12,982 nt of DNA. It comes from JALZDI01 sp035557095 (lineage in GTDB: Bacteria > Actinomycetota > Actinomycetes > Propionibacteriales > Nocardioidaceae). The translations under genes and the position numbers were made by a program. Where the stretch lies: NCBI GenBank assembly GCA_035557095.1, contig DATMEB010000031.1, forward strand, positions 1-12,982, given 5' to 3'. A model generated the notes under the pieces. The model did no database searches. It was not told the origin of the DNA and worked only from the letters and a program-made list of their open reading frames with translations. Below, in pieces: positions 1-6,247 of this stretch (position 1 is its first letter; the number at the start of each line of letters is the position of its first letter).

Positions 1-477
1 GCTGCGCTCGAGCACCATGCCCTCATTGCTGATGTCGAGAGTGAGCCCGCTCGTCAGTGTCTTGCCGTGGAGCGGCACCTTGCGGGTGAACACGACGCTC
101 GGCCGGTTCAGCGGCAGGTTCTTGCCTGCATCCGGGGAGTCCGCGCCGGTGAGGGTGTAGTCGCGTACCTCGAAGGTGGAGGGCACGACGCGGAACCGGA
201 CATAGCGGCCGGTGACGCTGATCGCCTTGCCCACCCGTCGAGGCTGGATGACCCGGTGCTGGTTCCCGCTGTAGGACTGGCCGCCCAGGCGGACGGTGAA
301 GCCGGCGCAGCTGCCTGACTTCGCGGCTTGCGCGACGGGGGCCGGCCACGCGGACAGGGCGGTCAGCATGACCAGGGCCGACAGGACGGCAGCTGCGACA
401 GCGCCGATCCCACGTTGGTCGCTGCCGACCTGGCGGGTGTCGACACGGCACCGGGGGATGGGTCGTAGAGAGCTCAT
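1..477 (-). CDS. Secreted protein of unknown function, 3' end cut by window edge
   Basis: The frame is open for 159 codons from an ATG at 475-477 to the left edge, so the C-terminus is missing. A clear GAGGAG ribosome site lies about 5 bases before the ATG. The N-terminus has a charged region (two Arg-rich stretches), then a hydrophobic core at about residues 24-45, then an A-Q-A-A signal-peptidase-like site before KSGSC at about residue 50. The mature part is rich in beta-type residues and has one early Cys. I do not recognise the family. It follows the 69-aa gene at 495-704 with a 17-base gap, so the two are probably co-transcribed. The signal peptide and frame are seen; export is inferred. 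A larger ORF in another frame over this region lacks a ribosome site and has shadow-like composition. Confidence 0.75.
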   Translation of the reverse strand, partial: MSSLRPIPRCRVDTRQVGSDQRGIGAVAAAVLSALVMLTALSAWPAPVAQAAKSGSCAGFTVRLGGQSYSGNQHRVIQPRRVGKAISVTGRYVRFRVVPSTFEVRDYTLTGADSPDAGKNLPLNRPSVVFTRKVPLHGKTLTSGLTLDISNEGMVLERS

Positions 478-494
478 TCTCGTTCTCCTCAGGG

Positions 495-704
495 TCAGGA
501 TGCGTATGGATGGACGCTGTGCGGGCCTCGGCGGGCCATGGCCGTCTCAGGTGAGCTGGCCTGTCGCCGCGGAGACTGCGCACGCTTGAACCTTCGGACG
601 GTTGTCGGTGTCGAGGGGAAGTCGCCCGCGTAGTAACCGTTGTGCGGATGGACACGCGTGAGGCCGGTGCCCCACTCCTCCTCGACCGGGATGTTGGCGG
701 CCAT
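495..704 (-). CDS. Small hypothetical protein (69 aa)
   Basis: This 69-residue protein starts at the ATG of MAANIPVEEEWG and is preceded by a strong CAGGAGG ribosome site 6 bases upstream. That site is why this start is preferred over an ATG 28 codons further up in the same frame. The first half has a mixed, protein-like sequence (TRVHPHNGYYAGDFPSTP). The second half is basic and Arg/Ser/Pro-rich and looks disordered. It has no signal peptide, membrane segment or recognised domain. It lies 17 bases before the secreted gene at 1-477 and 129 bases after the broken gene at 834-1319, all on the same strand. The function is unknown. Confidence 0.6.
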   Translation of the reverse strand: MAANIPVEEEWGTGLTRVHPHNGYYAGDFPSTPTTVRRFKRAQSPRRQASSPETAMARRGPHSVHPYAS

Positions 705-833
705 GGTGTCCTCCTGGGTTCGGGCTCTGACTGTGCTGTTGAAACCACTGTGTGGCTGCTGGTCCGTGGGTGGCATCCGGGGAGTCACTGGGGTACTGCC
801 TGGTCGCCGGCCCCGGGTGCCTGGCCGGGTGCC

Positions 834-1319
834 CTACTCGCCGCCGCCGAAGCCGGTGTTGACCTTGGCCTGCGCCGTCCGGGACAACGCCCGGGCCTTG
901 GTCAGCGTCGTGCGCGCGGGCGGGGTGAGCAGGTCGAACTTGATCGTTTCGGTCAGGGTCGCGATCTCGTCGGCGTAGTCCTCGACGGTGTCGGCCATGC
1001 CGTCGGCGTAGTCAGCACCGGCGCCCTCGGGGGCGAGCCCGGTGACGGCGGTGAGCATCGTGCTGCGGGTCTTCAGCCCGGCGTTGAGCGCCGTGTCGAT
1101 GCCGGCCACGATGCGTGGGCCCCGTCAGCTGGCGCATGCCGGCTGGGTGCGCGCGGCGAACATTCTCCGCGGTCGCGCGAAGCGAGGCTCGTGCGGCCGG
1201 CATCCTTCGGTCGTCGATCGCCGCCTGCGCGCCCTCTTTACAGACGCGGTCGTCCGTTGGATCGCAGCCGAGAGCCGGCTGGGCAGCACCACCTCGTCGT
1301 CCTCAGTGGGAGCAAGCAC
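834..1319 (-). pseudogene. Broken paralogue of the helical exported protein at 3321-4094
   Basis: The last 91 codons (834-1109) encode a helical segment ending VNTGFGGGE. It matches the end of the intact protein at 3321-4094 (VNRVFGGGE), and both share an ADYxDGMADT block. In this frame a TGA at 1125-1127 blocks upstream reading. However, the shifted frame over about 1125-1240 encodes AARASLRATAENVRRAH, which matches RARASLRTVGTQSAKAH of the paralogue. Above 1240 the original frame again looks protein-like (APTEDDEVVLPSRLSAAIQ). One missing base in the AAA run (1237-1239) and one extra base in the GGGGCCC run (1117-1123) would restore a reading frame of about 161 codons from the GTG at 1317-1319. 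About 35 residues present in the paralogue also seem absent. No signal peptide is visible. It may be a true pseudogene or a sequence-error artefact. Confidence 0.65.
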
Positions 1320-1382
1320 GAGGGGTGCGCCGTCATCGGCCGTGGGGCCCTGGTAGCGCGGGGTCTGCGGGCGGTGGCAACC

Positions 1383-1408
1383 GGCCCCCGCGCGGTGGCG
1401 CGGGGGCC
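1383..1408 (-). terminator. Strong GC hairpin after the repeat-protein gene
   Basis: A perfect 11-bp inverted repeat (1383-1393 with 1398-1408, GGCCCCCGCGC on the plus strand) with a 4-base loop sits 8 bases beyond the stop codon of the minus-strand gene at 1417-3027. There is no clear T-run after it, only TTGCC, so it is a candidate stem-loop terminator or an mRNA-stabilising structure and not a classical intrinsic terminator. Confidence 0.5.
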
Positions 1409-1416
1409 CGAAGGGG

Positions 1417-3027
1417 TCAGCGTCGACGGGGCCGCGGCGAGTAGCACAGGTCGCCCTCGCAGCCGGCGCGTACGTCGGACCGCCGGATGCCCATCACGAC
1501 TGCGCCACCGGTGTCGCTGTCGCCGATCTGGGCGTTGACCTTGCCGGTACCCCCGATGACGACGTTGGAGTCGTCGTAGGAGACGACGTTACGGTCACCC
1601 TGACTACGGATGGAGACGTCGTCGAAGCCGTCGGCACCGACCACGAGGTTGTTGGGCCCGGTCGCTGCCGAGGCCCCCTCGTCGGTCACGGTCGAGAGCG
1701 GACCGGCCGAGGCCAGGTCGGCCAGGAAGCCGGCGTCCTCTGCCGCCTCGTCGTTGCCCGCCTCGTCCTCGTCGTCCGAGCTCGCAGTCGACGCGGCGGT
1801 TGCCCGCGGCGCCCTGGTCGCTGCCTTGGTCGCGGGCGCTGCCGCGGCCTGGATCCGCCGTGGCCTACGGAGCCGGGGAGCGGGAGAGGCAAGCTCTTCC
1901 TCTTCCTCGACCTCGTCGTCGTTGCCCTCGCCGTCACCGGAGTTCCCCGCCCTGACGAGCGAGTCGATGACATCAACGGCGTTGAGCCCGCTGGAGTCGG
2001 TGTCACCGGTGTTGGCGTTGATCGTGCCGTTGCGATTGACGAAGACGTTGGAGTCGTCGTAGGTGACGATCTGGTCGTTACCCAGAACGCTGACCGAATG
2101 GTCCTCGAACCCACTCAGGGCGATGCTGCGACCATCCTGCCCGGGCGGCGGGAGCAGCGAGAGGAACGACTGGTTCGCGTGCGGGGACTGAACATCGTTC
2201 GCGTCGACCTGGTCGGTCGGGGCGGGGTTCTCCGGATCCCTCGAGTCGGCCTCGTCGGACGGTGCGGGGTTCTCCACATCATCCGAGTCGTCTACCAGCG
2301 GAGCGTTTCGCCAGAAGCCGGAGAGGTCATCGGAGAGTGTCTCACCGTCGTCTGACTGGTCGTCGTCGGCGGTGGGGGGCAGGCCGGGCGCCGGGGTGTC
2401 GGTGTCGTCCGTGTCGTCGGCCACCGGGGCGGGCGCGGGGTTCGAGGAGCGACCCGAGCGCAGGGTCGAGCGCCGCACGCCCAGCGCGACAACGCCACTG
2501 GATGCGGTCGGCCCGGTGTTGGCCGTCAGCCGGCCGTTCTCGCCGATGTAGACGATCGCACCATCTGCGGCAAGCACCTGATGGCCAGACGCCACCGCCG
2601 GCGGAGCACTCGGGCTGTCCTCGTCCTCAGCGCCCTGATTGACGAACACAGGATGTGTGACCGTCGCACCCGACCACTGCGTCTCGAGGGGTTGACCGTC
2701 CTCTGTCGTGGTCGAACCGGCGGCCTGCCCACCCGGGAGAACGAGCATGGTGACCCGCGGGTCCGCCTGGCTGCGTTCGTCGCTCAGCGACGGAGCACCC
2801 TGACGGGACGAGGTGGGAACGAGCAGCAGCCTGGTCGGTGCTGCGCCTGGCCCGGTGACCGCGAAGCTGAGCGGTTGTGCGTCAGCCTGCGACTCGCCGG
2901 CGGGCAGTTCCGTCCCCGACGCGACGGCCGAAGGCGTCGACGCGCCCACCGCGTCGTGGAGAACCCATCCACCGAGCCCGACCAGTGCAACGGCCAGAAC
3001 ACAGGTTCTGTTTCGGTATGCATGCAT
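1417..3027 (-). CDS. Secreted protein with three beta-rich repeats and acidic/proline linkers (536 aa)
   Basis: The start is the ATG at 3025-3027, preceded by GGAGGGG with a 5-base gap. The frame is open further upstream, but that part is shadow sequence. Residues 1-30 look like a signal peptide (Arg5, Arg7, hydrophobic 9-24, possible cleavage after V-G-A at about 29). Three related blocks follow at about 149-192, 305-361 and 465-522. Blocks 2 and 3 share YDDSNV, GxxNAxxGDxDxxG and a final RAG; block 1 has the weaker TANTGPTASSG. The linkers are rich in Asp, Glu, Pro and Ala, including ENPAP copies at 252-256 and 266-270 and an E-run near 373-378. The C-terminus carries C523-x4-C528, which could form a disulphide. 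Alternating hydrophobics suggest stacked beta strands on the cell surface or outside the cell. No family is recognised and no enzyme motif is seen. It is divergent from 3321-4094. Confidence 0.75.
   Translation of the reverse strand: MHAYRNRTCVLAVALVGLGGWVLHDAVGASTPSAVASGTELPAGESQADAQPLSFAVTGPGAAPTRLLLVPTSSRQGAPSLSDERSQADPRVTMLVLPGGQAAGSTTTEDGQPLETQWSGATVTHPVFVNQGAEDEDSPSAPPAVASGHQVLAADGAIVYIGENGRLTANTGPTASSGVVALGVRRSTLRSGRSSNPAPAPVADDTDDTDTPAPGLPPTADDDQSDDGETLSDDLSGFWRNAPLVDDSDDVENPAPSDEADSRDPENPAPTDQVDANDVQSPHANQSFLSLLPPPGQDGRSIALSGFEDHSVSVLGNDQIVTYDDSNVFVNRNGTINANTGDTDSSGLNAVDVIDSLVRAGNSGDGEGNDDEVEEEEELASPAPRLRRPRRIQAAAAPATKAATRAPRATAASTASSDDEDEAGNDEAAEDAGFLADLASAGPLSTVTDEGASAATGPNNLVVGADGFDDVSIRSQGDRNVVSYDDSNVVIGGTGKVNAQIGDSDTGGAVVMGIRRSDVRAGCEGDLCYSPRPRRR
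1462..1635 (-). repeat. Repeat unit 3 of the secreted protein
   Basis: These codons encode residues 465-522: a GFDDVSI lead-in, VVSYDDSNVVI, then VNAQIGDSDTGG and IRRSDVRAG. This unit directly precedes the C-terminal cysteine pair. Its DNA shares an exact 20-base block (1561-1580) with unit 2 (2044-2063). Confidence 0.7.
1945..2115 (-). repeat. Repeat unit 2 of the secreted protein
   Basis: These codons encode residues 305-361: GFEDHSVSV, IVTYDDSNVFV, INANTGDTDSSG and SLVRAG. This is the unit closest to a consensus and aligns with unit 3 over its whole length. Confidence 0.7.
2452..2583 (-). repeat. Repeat unit 1 of the secreted protein (diverged)
   Basis: These codons encode residues 149-192: AIVYIGENGRL, TANTGPTASSG and RRSTLRSG. 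It lacks the YDDSN core but keeps the spacing between the beta stretch, the NTG-xx-xSSG turn and the final R-S/A-G, so it appears to be an older, shortened copy. Confidence 0.55.
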
Positions 3028-3320
3028 TGCAGTCCCCTCCAAAGGAATATGACGGTCGCGATGCGCCTGAGCCGCAATTGCGGTCTGGGTAATGCCTCGC
3101 TCTACGAGATTCGCCGTTTCGCCGGCCCCTTCGCTTCCGTGGACTCCCTGGCCACATCCCTGGCCTGTCCCTGGCGAGCACTGCGCGATCGGGACCCCGG
3201 GGGTCTGCCTAGGGACCTCACGGATGCGACGGACCCGGCTGTCACGGGACGGTCTCTGTAGTCCGCACACCGCGGTCGCGAACCGAGATCGCTGTCCAAC
3301 CCACACACCGGAGGAGCGCC
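3028..3320. promoter_or_regulatory. Divergent promoter region with direct repeats and palindromes
   Basis: This 293-base gap separates two divergent genes and holds no credible gene. It contains a perfect 12-bp palindrome CCGCAATTGCGG (3072-3083). It also has three direct copies of TCCCTGGC starting at 3145, 3157 and 3168, spaced 12 and 11 bases (about one helical turn), and the inverted repeat GACCCC-G-GGGGTC (3193-3205). I could not place convincing -35/-10 pairs. The repeats are seen; an operator role is inferred. Confidence 0.45.
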
Positions 3321-4094
3321 ATGTCGATGCCACGACGAAACGAGTTCTACGAGCAGCCGGCGCCCCAGCCCGGCGTCGCGACGATCGGCAGGGCGAGCGG
3401 GCCGGTAGCCGCGCTGGTCCTCGCACTGGTGACAACCGTTACGCCGGTCGCAGCCCCTGGAGCGGGCAGCCAGGCTTTCGGCTCCACCCAGAGCCCCGCT
3501 GCCAGCCACAGCGTATGGACCAAACCCGTCCTGGCCCGCCCTGTGGGACCGATCGGGCGTGCCGACACCGCCCTGCGACAGGCGGTCTCGTCTCTGCACG
3601 CGCACCACTACGACAGGGCACGTGCGTCGTTGCGCACGGTCGGGACCCAGAGCGCGAAGGCGCACGTGACGGCGACGGCACTGATCGGTGCCCCGCCCAC
3701 CGATCCCGAGAGCGATGAGCCGCCCGGGCCGCCGGCGGTCCTCGCGACCCTGAGCCTCGACCACCGGATCGGGATGCGCCTGACCGGCGCGTTCCAGGGG
3801 GTACGCAGGGACGCCGTCATCCGTGCACTGCGCCAGACCCTGTCGAGCACCCATCACCGTCGCGACACCATCCTGGACCGGCTCATCGCGCTCCCTGTGG
3901 AGGGTGCCCGCGCCGACTACGAGGACGGCATGGCCGACACGCTCGGCACGTACGACCAGGAGCGTCGCACGATCGCCGCAGCGCTCAGGACGCATCGACT
4001 GTCCCGGCCGGGGACCGTGGCGCTTCGCCATGCCCTCGCCCGGGTCCGCGCGACGTCGAAGAAGGTGAACCGCGTTTTCGGCGGTGGAGAGTAA
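3321..4094 (+). CDS. Exported helical protein of unknown family (257 aa), intact paralogue of 834-1319
   Basis: The ATG at 3321 follows a GGAGGAG ribosome site. Residues 26-45 form an Ala/Val/Leu-rich hydrophobic segment after a basic, Pro-containing N-terminus, so the protein is exported or anchored by its N-terminus. Residues 80-120 and 160-250 are predicted-helix-like, Arg/Ala/His-rich stretches split by a Pro/Asp/Glu linker (125-140). The C-terminal region has ADYEDGMADT (199-207) and ends in FGGGE. The same blocks occur in the broken copy at 834-1319. I do not recognise the family and see no catalytic motif. It lies 34 bases before dps on the same strand, so the two may share a transcript, and it diverges from the repeat-protein gene. 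Confidence 0.75.
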   Translation: MSMPRRNEFYEQPAPQPGVATIGRASGPVAALVLALVTTVTPVAAPGAGSQAFGSTQSPAASHSVWTKPVLARPVGPIGRADTALRQAVSSLHAHHYDRARASLRTVGTQSAKAHVTATALIGAPPTDPESDEPPGPPAVLATLSLDHRIGMRLTGAFQGVRRDAVIRALRQTLSSTHHRRDTILDRLIALPVEGARADYEDGMADTLGTYDQERRTIAAALRTHRLSRPGTVALRHALARVRATSKKVNRVFGGGE

Positions 4095-4095
4095 C

Positions 4096-4110
4096 CGGCC
4101 GATACGGCCG
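4096..4110 (+). other. Small hairpin between the exported gene and dps
   Basis: CGGCCG is repeated on both sides of a 3-base ATA loop, giving a 6-bp stem just after the stop at 4092-4094 and before the dps ribosome site. There is no T-run. It could reduce read-through or protect the mRNA end; its role is only inferred. Confidence 0.3.
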
Positions 4111-4128
4111 AACCAAAGGAGGAGAATC

Positions 4129-4599
4129 ATGCAGAAGATACGCAGTCCGCTGTCGGTGGACGACCGCAAGCCAACCCTGGAGGCGTTGCAGTCCACGCTC
4201 ATCGAGCTGGTGGACCTCTCGCTTGCCGGCAAACAGGCGCACTGGAATGTCGTCGGGCCACACTTTCGAAGCGTGCATCGCCAGCTCGACGCCCTGGTGG
4301 CCACCTCCCGAAACCACGCAGACACCGTGGCGGAGAGGGTCTCCGCGTTGGGTGGAAACCCCGATGGCCGCCCGGAGACCGTGGTCGTGGAGCGGACAGG
4401 CGCCGCGCTCCCAGGTGGCTACCTCCAGGACCAGGTGGCGGTTCGGATCATCGTCGACCGCCTCGATGCGGCAATCGACAGGGTCCGCCACGACATGCGT
4501 GCCACCGAGGAGCCCGACCCGCCCAGCCAGGACCTCCTCAACGACGTCCTCCACGACCTGGAGGAGCAGTCCTGGATGTTCCAGGCGATGGTCGCCTGA
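4129..4599 (+). CDS. dps: Dps-family ferritin-like DNA-protection protein
   Basis: The protein has 156 residues, the usual Dps length. The ATG at 4129 follows a near-perfect AAAGGAGG ribosome site, so it is chosen over an in-frame start at 4084 that overlaps the previous gene. The family signature is visible: KQAHWNVVGPHFRSVHRQLD at about 35-54 (ferroxidase His, and the Trp-Asn that follow it), then HADTVAERVSALGGNP at about 63-78 (acidic ferroxidase residues and the typical LGG-x-P). Dps proteins form 12-subunit shells that oxidise and store iron with hydrogen peroxide, and many bind DNA. The N-terminus here is short with only a few basic residues, so DNA binding is uncertain. It is 34 bases after the exported gene at 3321-4094. 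Confidence 0.93.
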   Translation: MQKIRSPLSVDDRKPTLEALQSTLIELVDLSLAGKQAHWNVVGPHFRSVHRQLDALVATSRNHADTVAERVSALGGNPDGRPETVVVERTGAALPGGYLQDQVAVRIIVDRLDAAIDRVRHDMRATEEPDPPSQDLLNDVLHDLEEQSWMFQAMVA

Positions 4600-4620
4600 C
4601 GGCGGAGATCTCTGCCTGTT

Positions 4621-4645
4621 CGGCAAAGTCGTGGCCGATTTGCCG
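4621..4645 (+). terminator. Possible stem-loop after dps
   Basis: CGGCAAA (4621-4627) and TTTGCCG (4639-4645) form a perfect 7-bp inverted repeat with an 11-base loop, 22 bases after the dps stop and before the molybdenum-enzyme operon. No T-run follows, so it is a weak terminator candidate. Confidence 0.35.
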
Positions 4646-4733
4646 GTTCCCAGCAGCTCGCCAGTGCCTGACGGTTGCGAACAAGAGCAGGCCGGGCAAA
4701 CGTGGATGTATCAGCCAGACAAGGGGGGCGGAC

Positions 4734-5261
4734 GTGACTGTCACCAGGCCAGGATCAGCAGGACATCACCCGACGGACGCGACGGCAAGGGTGCCGGTTG
4801 GACTCGAGATCAACGGCGAGCACCATGTGGTCGAGCTCGAACCGCGCGTCAGCCTGCTCGACGCTCTGCGGGAGCACCTCGACCTCACCGGCAGCAAGAA
4901 GGGGTGCGACCAGGGCACCTGCGGGTCCTGCACCGTGTGGGTCGACGGACGGCGGGTGCTCGCATGCCTCACGCTGGCGGCCGCAGCCTCGGGCCATGAG
5001 GTCGTCACGATCGAGGGGCTCGCCGACGGAGACGAGCTGCACCCGATGCAGCGGGCCTTCATCGACCATGATGCCTTTCAGTGCGGGTACTGCACGTCCG
5101 GACAGATCATGTCCGCCGTCAAGCTCCTCGAGGAGGGCCACGCCTCCACAGACGAGGACATCAAGGAGTTCATGAGCGGCAACATCTGTCGCTGCGCGGC
5201 CTACCCGAACATCCGCGCTGCGATCCGGCATGTTCGCGACGACGGGAGGCGGTCGACATGA
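4734..5261 (+). CDS. [2Fe-2S] subunit of a molybdenum hydroxylase (xanthine dehydrogenase family)
   Basis: The protein has 175 residues starting at GTG 4734, after a G-rich ribosome site (AAGGGGGGCG). The N-terminal plant-ferredoxin-type cluster is marked by Cys58, Cys63, Cys66 (GCDQGTCGSC) and Cys78. The C-terminal helical-bundle cluster is marked by Cys117 and Cys120 (QCGYC) and Cys152 and Cys154 (ICRC). These are all eight ligands expected in the family. It passes electrons from the Mo site toward FAD. PaoA of E. coli, a close functional match by operon layout, has a Tat signal. Here the first 22 residues show no twin-Arg plus hydrophobic stretch, so a cytoplasmic enzyme is likely. The stop overlaps the next start by ATGA (5258-5261), which indicates translational coupling. 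Confidence 0.93.
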   Translation: MTVTRPGSAGHHPTDATARVPVGLEINGEHHVVELEPRVSLLDALREHLDLTGSKKGCDQGTCGSCTVWVDGRRVLACLTLAAAASGHEVVTIEGLADGDELHPMQRAFIDHDAFQCGYCTSGQIMSAVKLLEEGHASTDEDIKEFMSGNICRCAAYPNIRAAIRHVRDDGRRST

Positions 5262-6247
5262 GGCCGCTGACGTACCAGCGGGCCGCAGGGGTCGACGACG
5301 CGGTTTCGCTGCTGGCGGCCGCCCCCGCGGGCGCGTTCCTCGCGGGGGGCACGACCGAGGTGGACCTGATCCGCGCCGGAGTCTCGCGCACGGACCACCT
5401 CGTGGACATCAACGCGCTGCCGCTGGCGGGTGTCGCCCACCTGCCAGACGGTGGCCTCCAGATCGGCGCTCTCGCCCGCATGAGCGACGTCGCGCGTATG
5501 CCTGCTGTGGTCGAGCGCTTTCCGGCCATCTCGCAGTCACTTCTGCTCAGCGCCTCCGAGCAACTGCGGAACATGGCCTCGATGGGCGGCAACATGTGTC
5601 AGCGCACACGCTGCCCCTACCTGCGAGACGGCATCTCCCCGTGCAACAAGCGCGAGCCCGGATCGGGCTGCGCCGCACTCGAGGGACTGAACCGCGGCCA
5701 CGCGATACTCGGAACGAGCGAGCACTGCATCGCCACGCACCCGTCCGATGTCGCCGTCCCTCTCGTCGCCTTCGACGCCGTCGTACAGACCACCGGCTCA
5801 GGCAGTGACCGGTCGATCCCGATCGACGACTTCTTCCTGCTGCCCGGCGACACGCCCGAGCTCGAGCATCCACTCGTGCACGGCGAGCTGATCGTCAGCA
5901 TCGACATCCCGGGCGCGGCCGTCGCCCGCCGATCGACCTACCTCAAGGTTCGCGACCGGCAGTCGTACGAGTTCGCCCTCGTCTCGGTCGCAGCCGCGGT
6001 CGCCGTCACCGACGGAATCGTCACCGACGTGCGCCTTGCCTGGGGAGGCATCGGCACCAAGCCCTGGCGCGCCCGGCGAGCAGAGGCTGCGCTCATCGGT
6101 GGTCGGGCCGACCACGATGCGTTCCAACAGGCTGCAGCCCTCGAGCTCGAGGACGCAGTCGTACGCGAGCACAACGCCTTCAAGGTCGAGCTGGCCCAAC
6201 GGGCGACGGTGCGCGCGCTGACCCAGAGCATGAACGGGGTGCAGTGA
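5258..6247 (+). CDS. FAD-binding subunit of a molybdenum hydroxylase, with Cys-rich loop
   Basis: The protein has 329 residues; the ATG overlaps the previous stop. FAD motifs are seen at LAGGTTEVDLIR (28-39) and at the ASMGGNMCQRTRC region (107-119), followed by HPSDVAVPL (161-169), typical of the family's FAD-binding domain. The segment 114-157 holds Cys114, 119, 129, 138 and 157 and contains NKREPGSGCAA. This matches the PaoB/YagS type, where an extra [4Fe-4S] cluster is bound; four of these five cysteines are the likely ligands (inference). The C-terminal CO-dehydrogenase-flavoprotein-like domain runs from about residue 215. It forms the middle subunit of a three-gene enzyme and likely passes electrons to an external acceptor. 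The stop TGA overlaps the next ATG by one base. Confidence 0.92.
   Translation: MRPLTYQRAAGVDDAVSLLAAAPAGAFLAGGTTEVDLIRAGVSRTDHLVDINALPLAGVAHLPDGGLQIGALARMSDVARMPAVVERFPAISQSLLLSASEQLRNMASMGGNMCQRTRCPYLRDGISPCNKREPGSGCAALEGLNRGHAILGTSEHCIATHPSDVAVPLVAFDAVVQTTGSGSDRSIPIDDFFLLPGDTPELEHPLVHGELIVSIDIPGAAVARRSTYLKVRDRQSYEFALVSVAAAVAVTDGIVTDVRLAWGGIGTKPWRARRAEAALIGGRADHDAFQQAAALELEDAVVREHNAFKVELAQRATVRALTQSMNGVQ

Noticed and set aside
23..748. 241-aa minus-strand ORF
   Set aside because: Arg/Pro-rich frame overlapping two genes that have strong ribosome sites (495-704 and 1-477); typical GC-rich shadow.
1237..1243. Programmed -1 frameshift at TGTAAAG in the broken gene
   Set aside because: The run is too short for a standard slippery heptamer, no downstream structure was evident, and a second opposite shift is also needed.
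1383..1408. Mobile-element terminal repeat
   Set aside because: The inverted repeat is a tight hairpin next to a stop codon, with no transposase or target-site duplication in the window.
642..1538. 298-aa plus-strand ORF
   Set aside because: Very Arg/Gly-rich, antisense to the broken paralogue and the hairpin, with no ribosome site.
3102..4325. 407-aa minus-strand ORF antisense to the exported protein gene and dps
   Set aside because: Composition is low-complexity Arg/Gly/Pro, no ribosome site at the start, and it opposes a clear Dps gene.
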